Assembly: GCA_017399485.1 (NCBI GenBank)
Contig: JAFQCA010000027.1
Coordinates: 62,001 to 126,000, forward strand
Direction: 5' to 3'
DNA from: Alistipes sp.
GTDB taxonomy: Bacteria > Bacteroidota > Bacteroidia > Bacteroidales > Rikenellaceae
DNA: 64,000 nucleotides
Part shown: one piece after another, positions 16,507-24,705 of the stretch
Layout: each line of letters begins with the position of its first letter
Position numbering within the stretch: position 1 is the stretch's first letter
The notes under the pieces: model-generated
Told to the model about the DNA's origin: nothing
Databases searched by the model: none
What the model saw: only the letters and a program-made list of their open reading frames with translations
Made by a program: the position numbers and the translations under genes

Positions 16507-17190
16507 TTATGCTTTGAGTCTGTATCCCACGCCACGAATACTAATTATCTCGACACTCTTGTCGTCTATCAGGCGTTTTCGCAGTCGTGATATAAAGACA
16601 TTCAAACTACGCAGGTTGAAGAAACTGTCATCACCCCATATCTGCATTAAAATCTGTGATGATTCGATGGTCTGGCCGATATTGTTGCATAGGTATTTCA
16701 AAACCTCAGCCTCACGTGCCGAGAGTTGTTGTTGCTCGCCGTCAAGAACGAGAATGCCGGCGTCGGCTAAAAAATCGTATCGGCCTATCTTGTACTCTTT
16801 CTCGGCGGTGGTCGGTTTTAATCGTCCTGCCAATGCCCTGATGCGTACGATGAGTTCGTCAATGGCAAACGGTTTTCTTAAGAAATCGTTTCCGCCCGTC
16901 TCGAATCCTTTTACCACATCTTCCGTCGATGAACGCGCCGTGAGATAGAGTATGGGTGCCGAGCACCCCTCCTTGCGAAGATTTTTAACCAACGTATAAC
17001 CATCCATCTGTGGCATCATTATATCAGTGACGATAACATCGGGTTGAAAATCTCTCCACCCGTCAAGTGCCATCACGCCATTGTATGCTTGTTTGATTTC
17101 GAAGTTGTGGTCGGAAAGCGTGTCTGCTAAAATCTCGGCCAACATTCGTTCATCCTCGACAAGCAGGACTTTTATAATGTTATTTTTCAT
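16507..17190 (-). CDS. OmpR/PhoB-family response regulator
   Basis: A DNA-binding response regulator of 227 residues. The receiver domain (1-120) has the acidic pair in LLVEDERM, the phospho-acceptor Asp in VIVTDIMMPQMDGY, the switch Thr in LYLTARS and Lys in FLRKPF. The C-terminal winged helix (about 130-227) has SAREAEVLKYL and NVFISRLRKRL...IRGVGYRL. Its start codon overlaps the last 11 bases of the kinase frame, so the pair is translationally coupled. Direct TTAACA repeats at 18455-18490 are candidate binding sites. Confidence 0.96.
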   Translation of the reverse strand: MKNNIIKVLLVEDERMLAEILADTLSDHNFEIKQAYNGVMALDGWRDFQPDVIVTDIMMPQMDGYTLVKNLRKEGCSAPILYLTARSSTEDVVKGFETGGNDFLRKPFAIDELIVRIRALAGRLKPTTAEKEYKIGRYDFLADAGILVLDGEQQQLSAREAEVLKYLCNNIGQTIESSQILMQIWGDDSFFNLRSLNVFISRLRKRLIDDKSVEIISIRGVGYRLKA

Positions 17191-18397
17191 CGTTTGGTAG
17201 TGTTATCGTTATGGTTGTTCCTTCGCCTTTGCGACTTTGGGCGGTTATCTGGCCGTTGTGACGCTCGACGATTGTGCGGGCATAATAGAGTCCGAGCCCG
17301 TAGCCTCGCACATCGTGCTTATCGCCTGTCGGCACGCGATAGAATTTGTCGAATATGTGTGTCAGGTGTCGCTCCGATATGCCTATTCCGTTATCCGAAA
17401 TAGCGATTATCGTTGCTGCGTCGGTCTGCCTGACATTAATGGATATTTTTACCTCCTCGCGAGAATACTTTATCGAGTTGTCAATTATTGTTTGCAGTAT
17501 GTTTCTAAGGTGAAACCTGTCGGCTGTTATGGTGATTGCATCGGGACAGTCCAGAAGCGTGGTTACCTGTTTGCCGACGGCCTAACATCCTCTGATAATT
17601 TGTTGTAATAGCGGTTTCAACTCTATTGTTTCGGGGTTGTGGCTGCCTCTGCCGTCTTCCTCGACGGATACTGCCAGAATACGCTCGACCATCGAGGATA
17701 GTCGAGTGAGTTGCAGGGCAACAATCTCCAGATAACGCTCGCGGCGTGTGGGGTTATTGTCGGCTGCGAAATTGCGCAGAGCATCGTTGGCAGTGTAGGC
17801 TACCGATATGGGCGTTTTGAGTTCGTGGGTTATGTTGTGCGTAAGGTCGCGGCGCATATCTTCCAACTCTTTTTGGCGGAAGAGAGTGCGAATCAGGTAT
17901 ATGAATGTTAAAGAGAGCAGTATGATTATTGCCCCCGACGAGAGTATAAGCCCCCACATCGTATTCCATATCTTGCGGTATGGCACCTCAATGCTGACGC
18001 GCAGGATGAACATTGCATCGTCGATATTGGCCTCCATAGTGGTGGGATTCTTGAGGTTCTCACTCTCTATCTTGCGCATAACGACCCGCCCTGTTGAGGC
18101 ATCCAACACTTCGATGTTGTGGGGTTGCAGAGCCTCTGATTCAAGTAACGAGTTTTTGAAATGCAGGTCGAAATCGTCGAGATTAATATTGATTGATATA
18201 ATCTCGGAGGGCTGCATTGGATTTACGGTGATGAAACTCTGGTATATGCTCTTGTATATGGCCGATTGTACTCGGCTGTGGAAGTCGGCAACGGTATCGT
18301 TGTATAGGCGTACCACCCACACACTCTGCACGATAGCCAAGCCTGTGAGCAGGGCTACCACACAAACCGATATGTTGCGAAATACCGAGCGTTTCAT
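17180..18397 (-). pseudogene. sensor histidine kinase interrupted by an in-frame amber codon
   Basis: One open frame encodes a kinase of about 405 codons except for a single TAG at 17582-17584. Before it are two membrane helices, a periplasmic domain and the HisKA H-box LTHNITHELKTPIS, ending IIRGC. After it the same frame continues without another stop through the N box (NILQTIIDNSIKYS), G1 (ISDNGIGIS), F box (IFDKFYRV) and G2 (GYGLGLYYARTIV). It ends at 17180, overlapping the response-regulator start by 11 bases as intact pairs do. The truncated product would lack ATP binding. TAG is a normal stop elsewhere in the window (hpf, for example). A recent nonsense mutation, readthrough or a sequencing error all remain possible. 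Confidence 0.88.
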
Positions 18398-18418
18398 CGT
18401 CTTATCCTATTCTTTACA

Positions 18419-18449
18419 CAAAGGTAAAGAATAAAACATTCATATGAAA
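18419..18449 (-). promoter_or_regulatory. candidate promoter for the kinase-regulator operon
   Basis: On the minus strand TTTC (18446-18449) is followed after 19 bases by TACCTTTG (18419-18426), one base off the consensus. It lies 22 bases before the kinase start codon. Confidence 0.55.
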
Positions 18450-18454
18450 TAGCG

Positions 18455-18490
18455 TTAACATTTATTAACATTTCTTAACACTTGGTTAAA
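18455..18490. promoter_or_regulatory. phased TTAACA direct repeats, candidate response-regulator operator
   Basis: TTAACA occurs at 18455, 18465 and 18475, exactly 10 bp apart, and TTAAAT at 18486. OmpR-type regulators bind tandem repeats spaced about one helical turn. The array lies between the divergent kinase operon and the plug-like gene, just upstream of the -33 region of both promoters. Confidence 0.55.
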
Positions 18491-18495
18491 TCTTT

Positions 18496-18530
18496 TTTGC
18501 ATTTTGGCGTATTATCTTTGCAGTAGGAAA
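18496..18530 (+). promoter_or_regulatory. candidate promoter for the plug-like secreted protein
   Basis: TATCTTTG at 18523-18530 matches TAnnTTTG. TTTG matches at 18496 and 18503 flank the ideal -33 position but with 23- and 16-base spacers, so the fit is partial and activator dependence is plausible. Confidence 0.45.
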
Positions 18531-18621
18531 ATCGCGAAATTCCAACCTGACCTCACGCTGTGGGGCGCAAAACAAGAGTGTTTGAAACAAAAATGTTCAA
18601 CTATTAAAATTGTCTGATTTT

Positions 18622-19200
18622 ATGAAAAAACTATTAATTTTTGCCGCGATGGTGCTGATGGCTGGCGGCGCAATGGCTCAAGATGCCCAAGAGGGTAAGA
18701 CACTTTATATTTTAGATGGTCAGGTAGTGCCGGAACTTGTGTTTAAGGGGATACCGGCAGAGGCAATCAAGAATATGAATGTTATGAAGGGTGTTGAATC
18801 GGTGGTAATCGCAACAACTGTAGATGCCGAACAAATGGCGGGTGTCTTAACGGGAAAGATGAATGAGGTTGAGACTCTCGTTTTGGAGGGTGCAAATAAC
18901 TCTAAGACAGAGGTGTCTATTCTTTCATTTAAGAATGGCGCAGGCCGCGATGAAACACATTCTAGAGTGTTGGAGATAGATGGAGCAAAACCCGTAACGC
19001 TGGTGACTGATGCCGACGGAAAGACTACCCAAGTGAAGGATATTTTGGATGTGAAACCCGAAACGATTGAGTCTATGACTGTCTTGAAGTCAGAGCAGGC
19101 CAAAATGATTTATGGCGATGAGTATGGTGATTTGAAGGATGGCGTTATCTTAATCAATCTAAAGAAAAAGGAGCAAAAGGAGCAAACGGCTAAAGAATAG
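18622..19200 (+). CDS. secreted protein with two TonB-plug-like units
   Basis: From ATG 18622 the protein has a signal peptide (MKKLLIFAAMVLMAGGAMAQ) and about 172 mature residues. Two segments resemble the plug region of TonB-dependent receptors: LYILDGQVVPELVFKGIPAE then AIKNMNVMKG, and VKDILDVKPETIESMTVLKS then MIYGDEYGDLKDGVILINLK (compare the usual IDGxx, IESITVLKD, IYGSRGANGVILITTK). There is no barrel, so it is not a receptor itself; related domains occur in M56-type regulatory proteins and carboxypeptidase-like proteins. It diverges from the two-component operon, and its promoter shares the TTAACA array. Confidence 0.65.
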   Translation: MKKLLIFAAMVLMAGGAMAQDAQEGKTLYILDGQVVPELVFKGIPAEAIKNMNVMKGVESVVIATTVDAEQMAGVLTGKMNEVETLVLEGANNSKTEVSILSFKNGAGRDETHSRVLEIDGAKPVTLVTDADGKTTQVKDILDVKPETIESMTVLKSEQAKMIYGDEYGDLKDGVILINLKKKEQKEQTAKE

Positions 19201-19230
19201 TCTTTAATCAAACCATAAGCAATAATGAAT

Positions 19231-19264
19231 TTGAGGCCGCCAATTTGGCGACCTCAATTTTTTT
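19231..19264 (+). terminator. intrinsic terminator after the plug-like gene
   Basis: TTGAGGCCGCCAA pairs with TTGGCGACCTCAA (one mismatch) and is followed by T7. Confidence 0.85.
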
Positions 19265-19296
19265 GGAATTATATATTGTGTATAGTATTTGTATTA

Positions 19297-19405
19297 CGTC
19301 ATTCCACATCACGAACAGAATGTGAGTGATGATTGGAATCTCTACATTAAATAGTCATTTAGGTTAGAGACTCCAATCCTCGCCTTTAGGCTCGGTGGAG
19401 TGACG
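19297..19405 (+). repeat. MITE-like repeat family B, full copy 1
   Basis: A 109-bp unit bounded by CGTCATTCCAC and GTGGAGTGACG, inverted with one mismatch. An internal imperfect stem pairs GTGATGATTGGAATCTCT with AGAGACTCCAATCCTCGC. The copy at 39562-39669 is nearly identical outside the central loop. Confidence 0.8.
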
Positions 19406-19440
19406 CATTTTACAGCATTTATCTATATCCATCCGTTTTT

Positions 19441-19554
19441 TGTGTTATCTGAATTTTGAGCCGACGCTGCGGAGCGAGAGCAGAGAGTGTGAATACTCTT
19501 TGCCGAGCCGCGAGGAGGAAACGAGAGTTTATCTCTCGTAATTTTGAATTATCT
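19441..19554. repeat. paired hairpins downstream of gdhA
   Basis: Two strong hairpins occupy the gap before the gdhA stop: GCGG...CCGC (19469-19511) with inner AGAG/CTCT pairing, and ACGAGAG-TTTAT-CTCTCGT (19521-19539). AATTTTGAATTA at the right end recalls the composite repeat at 14972-15168. The second hairpin may help end gdhA transcription. No gene is seen in the interval 19201-19558. Confidence 0.5.
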
Positions 19555-19558
19555 TCCC

Positions 19559-20899
19559 TTAAATCACACCCTGTTCCAACATTGCCTGTGCGACCTTCAT
19601 AAAACCTGCAATGTTGGCGCCCTTGACGTAGTTGATTTTGCCGTCGGGCTGCTCGCCATAGCGTACACACGCCGAGTGAATCTGCGACATAATGTAGTGC
19701 AACTTCTGGTCCACCTCTTCGGCTGACCACGAGAGGTGTTGCGCGTTCTGCGTCATCTCCAAGCCCGATGTCGCCACGCCACCGGCATTGACGGCCTTGC
19801 CCGGAGCAAACAGAATACCTGCGCTCTGGAACGTCTCGATAGCCTCGGGCGTACAACCCATATTCGATACCTCGGCCACGCACCACGTGCCACCAGCAAG
19901 CAGTTCGCGGGCATCGTCGCCCGTCAATTCGTTCTGGAAGGCACACGGCAGAGCGATGTCGCACTTGATGCTCCACGCCTTCTTGCCTGCAATGAACTCC
20001 GCATCGGGGAATCGCTCGGCAAAGGGGGCTACAATGTCGCGGTTTGAGGCTCGCAACTCCAGCATATAATCAATCTTTTCGGGAGTCATTCCGTTGGGGT
20101 TGTATATAACACCGTCGGGTCCCGATATGGCTATCACCTTTGCGCCCAACTCTGTCGCCTTCTGCGCTGCGCCCCACGCCACGTTGCCGAAGCCCGATAT
20201 TGCCACACTCTTGCCCTTGATATCCTTGCCTGCCTGATGCAACATATGCTCCACGAAGTAGAGCGCACCAAAGCCTGTCGCCTCGGGGCGAATGAGTGAG
20301 CCGCCCCACGTGAGGCCCTTGCCTGTGAGTACGCCGGTGTTATATTCGCGCGCCAATTTTTTGTACATTCCGTACATATAACCAATCTCGCGGGCTCCTA
20401 CGCCTACATCTCCTGCGGGTACGTCGGTGTCGGGGCCTATGTTGTTCCATAGTTCGAGCATAAAGGCTTGGCAGAAACGCATAATCTCGGCGTCGGATTT
20501 GCCCTTCGGGCTGAAGTCCGAGCCACCCTTTGCGCCACCCATCGGTAGTGTCGTGAGGGCATTCTTGAAGGTCTGCTCGAAGCCCAAGAATTTAAGCATC
20601 GAAGTATTTACTGCGGCGTGAAAACGTATGCCACCTTTGTAGGGGCCTATTGCGCTGTTGAACTGAACACGGTAACCGAGATTTGTCTGAATCTCGCCCT
20701 TGTCATCCACCCACGTTACGCGGAATGTGATTATGCGGTCAGGCTCAACCATACGCTCAACGATTTTAGCCTTTTCGAATTCGGGATGGTCGTTGTAAAC
20801 CTCCTCGATAGACTCCAATACCTCTTGTACAGCCTGTAGATACTCGCTCTCGCCGTGGTGCTTACGCTCCAGTTCGGTCATAATATGCTTTACGTTCAT
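19559..20899 (-). CDS. gdhA: glutamate dehydrogenase
   Basis: GDH interconverts 2-oxoglutarate plus ammonia and glutamate. The 446-residue length and MNVKHIMTELERKHHGESEYLQ-type N-terminus fit the hexameric bacterial small-subunit class. The active-site region shows GPYKGGIRFH, then LPMGGAKGGSDFSPKGKSD with the catalytic Lys, and PAGDVGVGAREIGYMYG. The nucleotide-binding motif is AISGFGNVAWGAA at about 235, and the C-terminal region has NMGCTPEAI and GVATSGLEMTQN. A TATATTTG box at about 20945-20952 on the minus strand could be its promoter. Confidence 0.97.
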   Translation of the reverse strand: MNVKHIMTELERKHHGESEYLQAVQEVLESIEEVYNDHPEFEKAKIVERMVEPDRIITFRVTWVDDKGEIQTNLGYRVQFNSAIGPYKGGIRFHAAVNTSMLKFLGFEQTFKNALTTLPMGGAKGGSDFSPKGKSDAEIMRFCQAFMLELWNNIGPDTDVPAGDVGVGAREIGYMYGMYKKLAREYNTGVLTGKGLTWGGSLIRPEATGFGALYFVEHMLHQAGKDIKGKSVAISGFGNVAWGAAQKATELGAKVIAISGPDGVIYNPNGMTPEKIDYMLELRASNRDIVAPFAERFPDAEFIAGKKAWSIKCDIALPCAFQNELTGDDARELLAGGTWCVAEVSNMGCTPEAIETFQSAGILFAPGKAVNAGGVATSGLEMTQNAQHLSWSAEEVDQKLHYIMSQIHSACVRYGEQPDGKINYVKGANIAGFMKVAQAMLEQGVI

Positions 20900-21160
20900 A
20901 GTAGTAGATTTTAGGTTTACACATTAAGTTTATTGTTCTATACAAATATAACGATATTTTTGGAAAAATATTAGCAAAACGACGAAAAAAATATGAATTA
21001 TCAACTTTTGTGTATAAAAATATTACAAAATGACATTTTCGTATTTCTCCAAAATGTTGTTTGTGGGGTAAAAGTGAAATAATCGCGCCAAAAAAGTTGC
21101 ACAGATTGAAATTATATGCGAAATTTGTAGCGTTATATCTAAATATATTAGAGGTATCGT

Positions 21161-21439
21161 ATGGATATGAAGTATAAAAACCCGTTTGTCGATGAGAGCG
21201 CTTTTGAGGGTGACGAGGGCCCGAAGAAGAGCGAGGACGAGGTGTTGATGGAGGAGGCCAAGCAACATACAGAGGTAAAGGTTGTGCATACCTATATGAC
21301 GCTGGGTATGTTGATAGGTCTGGCCGCAGGTGCTGTTGTCGGCCCGCTGCTGTTCGACAAGATTACGACAGGTATGGGTTTGGGTATGCTCGTGGGCTTT
21401 GTTGTCGGCTCCTGTATCCATAAGAAGGATAAGGAATAA
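21161..21439 (+). CDS. small two-helix membrane protein of unknown function
   Basis: A protein of 92 residues. The first 43 are hydrophilic and acidic (DESAFEGDEGPKKSEDEVLMEEAKQ). Two glycine-zipper membrane helices follow, TLGMLIGLAAGAVVGPLLF and TTGMGLGMLVGFVVGSCI, ending in a lysine-rich tail. The glycine spacing would allow tight helix packing or oligomerisation. I do not recognise a named family. It is 23 bases before the first of two paralogous secreted proteins and may be co-transcribed with them. Confidence 0.75.
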   Translation: MDMKYKNPFVDESAFEGDEGPKKSEDEVLMEEAKQHTEVKVVHTYMTLGMLIGLAAGAVVGPLLFDKITTGMGLGMLVGFVVGSCIHKKDKE

Positions 21440-21462
21440 AATTTTCGGGGAAGAGAAAACCG

Positions 21463-21984
21463 ATGATAATAAAACTATTCATATTTCTATTGACCGCTTT
21501 TGTGAGTGGTGCTGACCCTACGTTGGATAAATTTATGGGTGGTGGAAATATGATGCGCACACCCTACGAATCATACGGCGGCTATGTCGAGGAGTTTATG
21601 TCGATGCAGTGCTATATGAAAGAGGGTAAGATATATGTAGATACAGATAGTGTTACTCGATATCCCGAAAACGAATATATTCGTCACGCAGGAATTGGTT
21701 ATATGACAAGTGGTATAGCCAAGACGCGCGACAAACAGGTAAATGTGGATATTTACGAGCGGGTGGATACTTATGTTGCTTTTATCCCGTTCATTAATAA
21801 GAAATTTGTAGTATTCTACACAACCCCAAAGCCCGAACAAGGTGTATTCACGGTGAGGGTTGCCCGTAGAATATCGGGGGTGGAATACCGAGAATACCTT
21901 GATGCTTACAATCATCAAGAGAGAAGCGAAGATGTGATAGGCAAGGAGTTGAGAAGATTAAATTTGTTACCCTCAAAACATTAG
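21463..21984 (+). CDS. secreted protein of unknown family, GGGN paralogue 1
   Basis: A 173-residue protein with a short hydrophobic N-terminus (MIIKLFIFLLTAFVSGA) and a motif DPTLDKFMGGGNMMR directly after it. KIYVDTDSV, VVFYTTPKPEQGVFTVRVARRISGVEYREY and a charged tail follow. The next gene, three bases downstream, matches at the GGGN motif, the (I/E)xVDTxxV segment and the RRIS..(E/D)Y segment, so the two arose by tandem duplication. No family or active site is recognised. No lipobox is seen. Confidence 0.75.
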   Translation: MIIKLFIFLLTAFVSGADPTLDKFMGGGNMMRTPYESYGGYVEEFMSMQCYMKEGKIYVDTDSVTRYPENEYIRHAGIGYMTSGIAKTRDKQVNVDIYERVDTYVAFIPFINKKFVVFYTTPKPEQGVFTVRVARRISGVEYREYLDAYNHQERSEDVIGKELRRLNLLPSKH

Positions 21985-21987
21985 GCT

Positions 21988-22506
21988 ATGAAGATTATTC
22001 TGTCATATTTGTTTCTATCGCTGGCAATGCTGATGCCTGTGGGGGATAAGTCGCCTTTGTTAAATGATTATTTGGGTGGTGGCAATGATATTCGTTCTTT
22101 GACGGTGGTGGGGCTTGAAGGAGAGACCTATGAGTTTGACCGCTCGGTAGTATGCCGTATTGTTGGTAATGAAATTCGCGTTGATACCAACAATGTAGTT
22201 TATCCCGATAGGGATATGTGTGACAGAGTCCAATACTACCCCTCGCGCAATAAGTCTTGCACGATAAACCGACGCTACGATGAGAACACCAAACGGTTTC
22301 ACTATATGTCGCGAGAAGAAAATTTTTTTATGCGTAATGTGGTGATTTTTCATAGCGAAAAATATATGGCTCTGCGTACGTTGATAGTAAACGATAGTTT
22401 GGAATTTAAGGTGCATATAATGCGCCGCATTTCAAATGATGATTATAATGAATTTTGCACCGAACAAAGAAAGGAGTGGGCAAATATTCAATGGGAGGAT
22501 TTTTAG
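21988..22506 (+). CDS. secreted protein of unknown family, GGGN paralogue 2
   Basis: A 172-residue protein with signal sequence MKIILSYLFLSLAMLMPVG, then SPLLNDYLGGGNDIR. EIRVDTNNVVYPDRD and the C-terminal VHIMRRISNDDYNEF correspond in order and spacing to the upstream paralogue. Unlike paralogue 1 it contains several Cys residues (VVCRIV, DMCDRV, KSCTINRR). Three bases separate the genes, so they are translationally close. The function is unknown. Confidence 0.75.
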   Translation: MKIILSYLFLSLAMLMPVGDKSPLLNDYLGGGNDIRSLTVVGLEGETYEFDRSVVCRIVGNEIRVDTNNVVYPDRDMCDRVQYYPSRNKSCTINRRYDENTKRFHYMSREENFFMRNVVIFHSEKYMALRTLIVNDSLEFKVHIMRRISNDDYNEFCTEQRKEWANIQWEDF

Positions 22507-22632
22507 TTGATAATATGTTTTATAATAAATAATAATTTTTCTTCCCGAAAAGTGTAGTTTTTTTAGGAAAAATGCGACTAATAATATTGTCGGGGGAGAG
22601 TGCTTAAGCAATAATTGTAAAAAGAGTATATT

Positions 22633-24642
22633 ATGAAAAAACTTTTAGTTGTATTGTTTGCGGTGATTGGGTTGAGTGCAATGGCTCAGAACCCCAAACC
22701 GTTTATTATTCCCGAACTTACCGAGTGGACGGGCGCTGAGGGCGAACTTCAGCCTTCGGGCCGTGTAGCCGTAAAGGGCTCCGACAAGGAGTTGATGCGC
22801 ATCGCAACGGTCTTTGCTGAGGATTATAAATTGCTAACAGGTCGTGACCTTACTATTGTAAAGGGCAGCGGTAAGGCTGGCGATATAGTTTTCCAGTTGG
22901 ACAAGAAGGCAACTTCGCTCGGAGCAGAGGGCTATGAGTTGGATATTACCGACAAGGCTATAGCGACGGCTGCCACTACGCAGGGCGTATTTTGGGCCAC
23001 ACGTACATTGTTGCAGATGGCCGAGCAGTCTAATAGCGGACAGATGCCTAAGGGTAAGGCCATAGATATTCCGCAGTACCAGATTCGCGGATTTATGATT
23101 GACTGCGCCCGTAAGTTCATCCCGATGGACTATCTCAACAAGTTGGTGAAGATTATGTCGTACTATAAGATGAATACCTTGCAGGTGCATCTTAACGACA
23201 ATGGTTTCAAGCAGTATTTCAACAACGATTGGTCGAAGACACAGTCGGCTTTCCGTCTTGAGTGCGATACGTATCCCGGCCTGACGGCTAAGGATGGTCA
23301 TTACACCAAGCAGGAGTTTATCGATATGCAGATTCGTGCCGAGCAGAGTTATGTCGAGATTATTCCAGAAATCGACGTGCCTGCCCACTCGTTGGCCTTT
23401 ACGCACTATAAGCCCGAGATTGGCTCAAAGGAGTATGGTATGGACCACCTCGATTTGTTCAATCCCGAAACATATAAGTTCGTAGATGGCCTCTTCCGCG
23501 AATACATCGAGGGTGAGAATCCCGTTTTCCGTGGTAAGCGTGTGCATATCGGTACCGACGAGTACTCCAATGCCAAGAAGGATGTTGTCGAGAAGTTCCG
23601 CGAGTTTACCGACCACTACATCCGTTTTGTTGAGAGTTTCGGCAAGCAGGCTGTATGCTGGGGTGCATTGACTCACGCTGCTGGTGACACTCCCGTGAAG
23701 TCGGAGAATGTGATTATGAATTGCTGGTATAATGGTTATGCCAATCCTCGCCATATGAAGGAGCAGGGCTATCAGTTGGTGAGTATCCCCGACGGATTCC
23801 TCTATATCGTGCCTGCCGCAGGCTACTATTACGACTACCTGAATTGCCAATATCTCTATAATAATTGGACTCCCGCCCTAATCGGAGGTGAGCGTTTCGA
23901 GGAGCAGGACCCCTCAATCTTGGGAGGTATGTTTGCTGTATGGAATGACCACCCCGGTAATGGTATCTCGGTGAAGGATATCCACCACCGTGTATATCCT
24001 GCTATGCAGACTCTCGCTGTGAAGTGCTGGACAGGTGCACTTACGCAGTTGCCTTATGAGCTGTTCGACAAGCAGCGTAAGGAGTTGAGCGAGGCTCCGG
24101 GCGTCAATGAGTTGGCTCTGTATGGTACCGAGCAGCGCGAGGTGTATGCTGCTGGCGAGGTTAAGGCTGGCGAGGAGTTACCTCTGGAGGAGATAGGTTA
24201 CGACTATACAATCTGCTTTACGCTTGAGGGTGCAGCCGAGCAGAAGGGTACAGAGTTGTTCCGTTCGGCCAATGCGGTGTTCTATCTTGCCGACCCCGAG
24301 AGCGGTCAGTTGGGCTTTATGCGTGATGGCTATCTCAATAAGTTTAACTATCGAGTACCTGTTGGCCGTAAGGTGGAAATCAAGATTCAGGGAACTAACA
24401 AAGTTACCCGTCTGTATGTCAATGGCCGCTTGCAGCAGGAGTTGGCACCCCTCACATTGTACGGAACAATGACGGCGGTAGATTATACCTACGACCCCAA
24501 TCAGAATGGTTTTGCGCCTATCGTCTATAACCCCAGCAGCAAGATGTATTATCAGCCCACGCTGGTATTCCCGCTTAAGAAGGCTGGCGAGTTCAAGAGC
24601 CGTATCACCGACCTTAAGGTGTATAACTATCTGAAGCAGTAA
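22633..24642 (+). CDS. GH20 beta-N-acetylhexosaminidase
   Basis: A secreted exo-hexosaminidase of 669 residues acting on terminal GlcNAc/GalNAc in host or bacterial glycans. The signal peptide is MKKLLVVLFAVIGLSAMAQ. A GH20b-type N-terminal domain extends to about 145, followed by a TIM barrel from IRGFMIDCARKFIPMDYL. The catalytic Asp-Glu pair is D309-E310 in HIGTDEYSN, which stabilises the substrate-assisted oxazoline intermediate. The last 160 residues look like a LamG/concanavalin-type domain (YDYTICFTLEG...VTRLYVNGRLQQEL) that may bind glycans. An M16 protease follows on the same strand. Confidence 0.95.
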   Translation: MKKLLVVLFAVIGLSAMAQNPKPFIIPELTEWTGAEGELQPSGRVAVKGSDKELMRIATVFAEDYKLLTGRDLTIVKGSGKAGDIVFQLDKKATSLGAEGYELDITDKAIATAATTQGVFWATRTLLQMAEQSNSGQMPKGKAIDIPQYQIRGFMIDCARKFIPMDYLNKLVKIMSYYKMNTLQVHLNDNGFKQYFNNDWSKTQSAFRLECDTYPGLTAKDGHYTKQEFIDMQIRAEQSYVEIIPEIDVPAHSLAFTHYKPEIGSKEYGMDHLDLFNPETYKFVDGLFREYIEGENPVFRGKRVHIGTDEYSNAKKDVVEKFREFTDHYIRFVESFGKQAVCWGALTHAAGDTPVKSENVIMNCWYNGYANPRHMKEQGYQLVSIPDGFLYIVPAAGYYYDYLNCQYLYNNWTPALIGGERFEEQDPSILGGMFAVWNDHPGNGISVKDIHHRVYPAMQTLAVKCWTGALTQLPYELFDKQRKELSEAPGVNELALYGTEQREVYAAGEVKAGEELPLEEIGYDYTICFTLEGAAEQKGTELFRSANAVFYLADPESGQLGFMRDGYLNKFNYRVPVGRKVEIKIQGTNKVTRLYVNGRLQQELAPLTLYGTMTAVDYTYDPNQNGFAPIVYNPSSKMYYQPTLVFPLKKAGEFKSRITDLKVYNYLKQ

Positions 24643-24705
24643 CTAATGTATTTGATTGTGCGATAGAATAGAGAAAAAGAATAATATACATTAAACACAA
24701 AGAAG

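Noticed and set aside
17180..18397. Reassignment of TAG as a sense codon
   Set aside because: Other genes in the window end in TAG (hpf, lpxB's neighbour DUF3784, mrdA), so amber is a working stop here.
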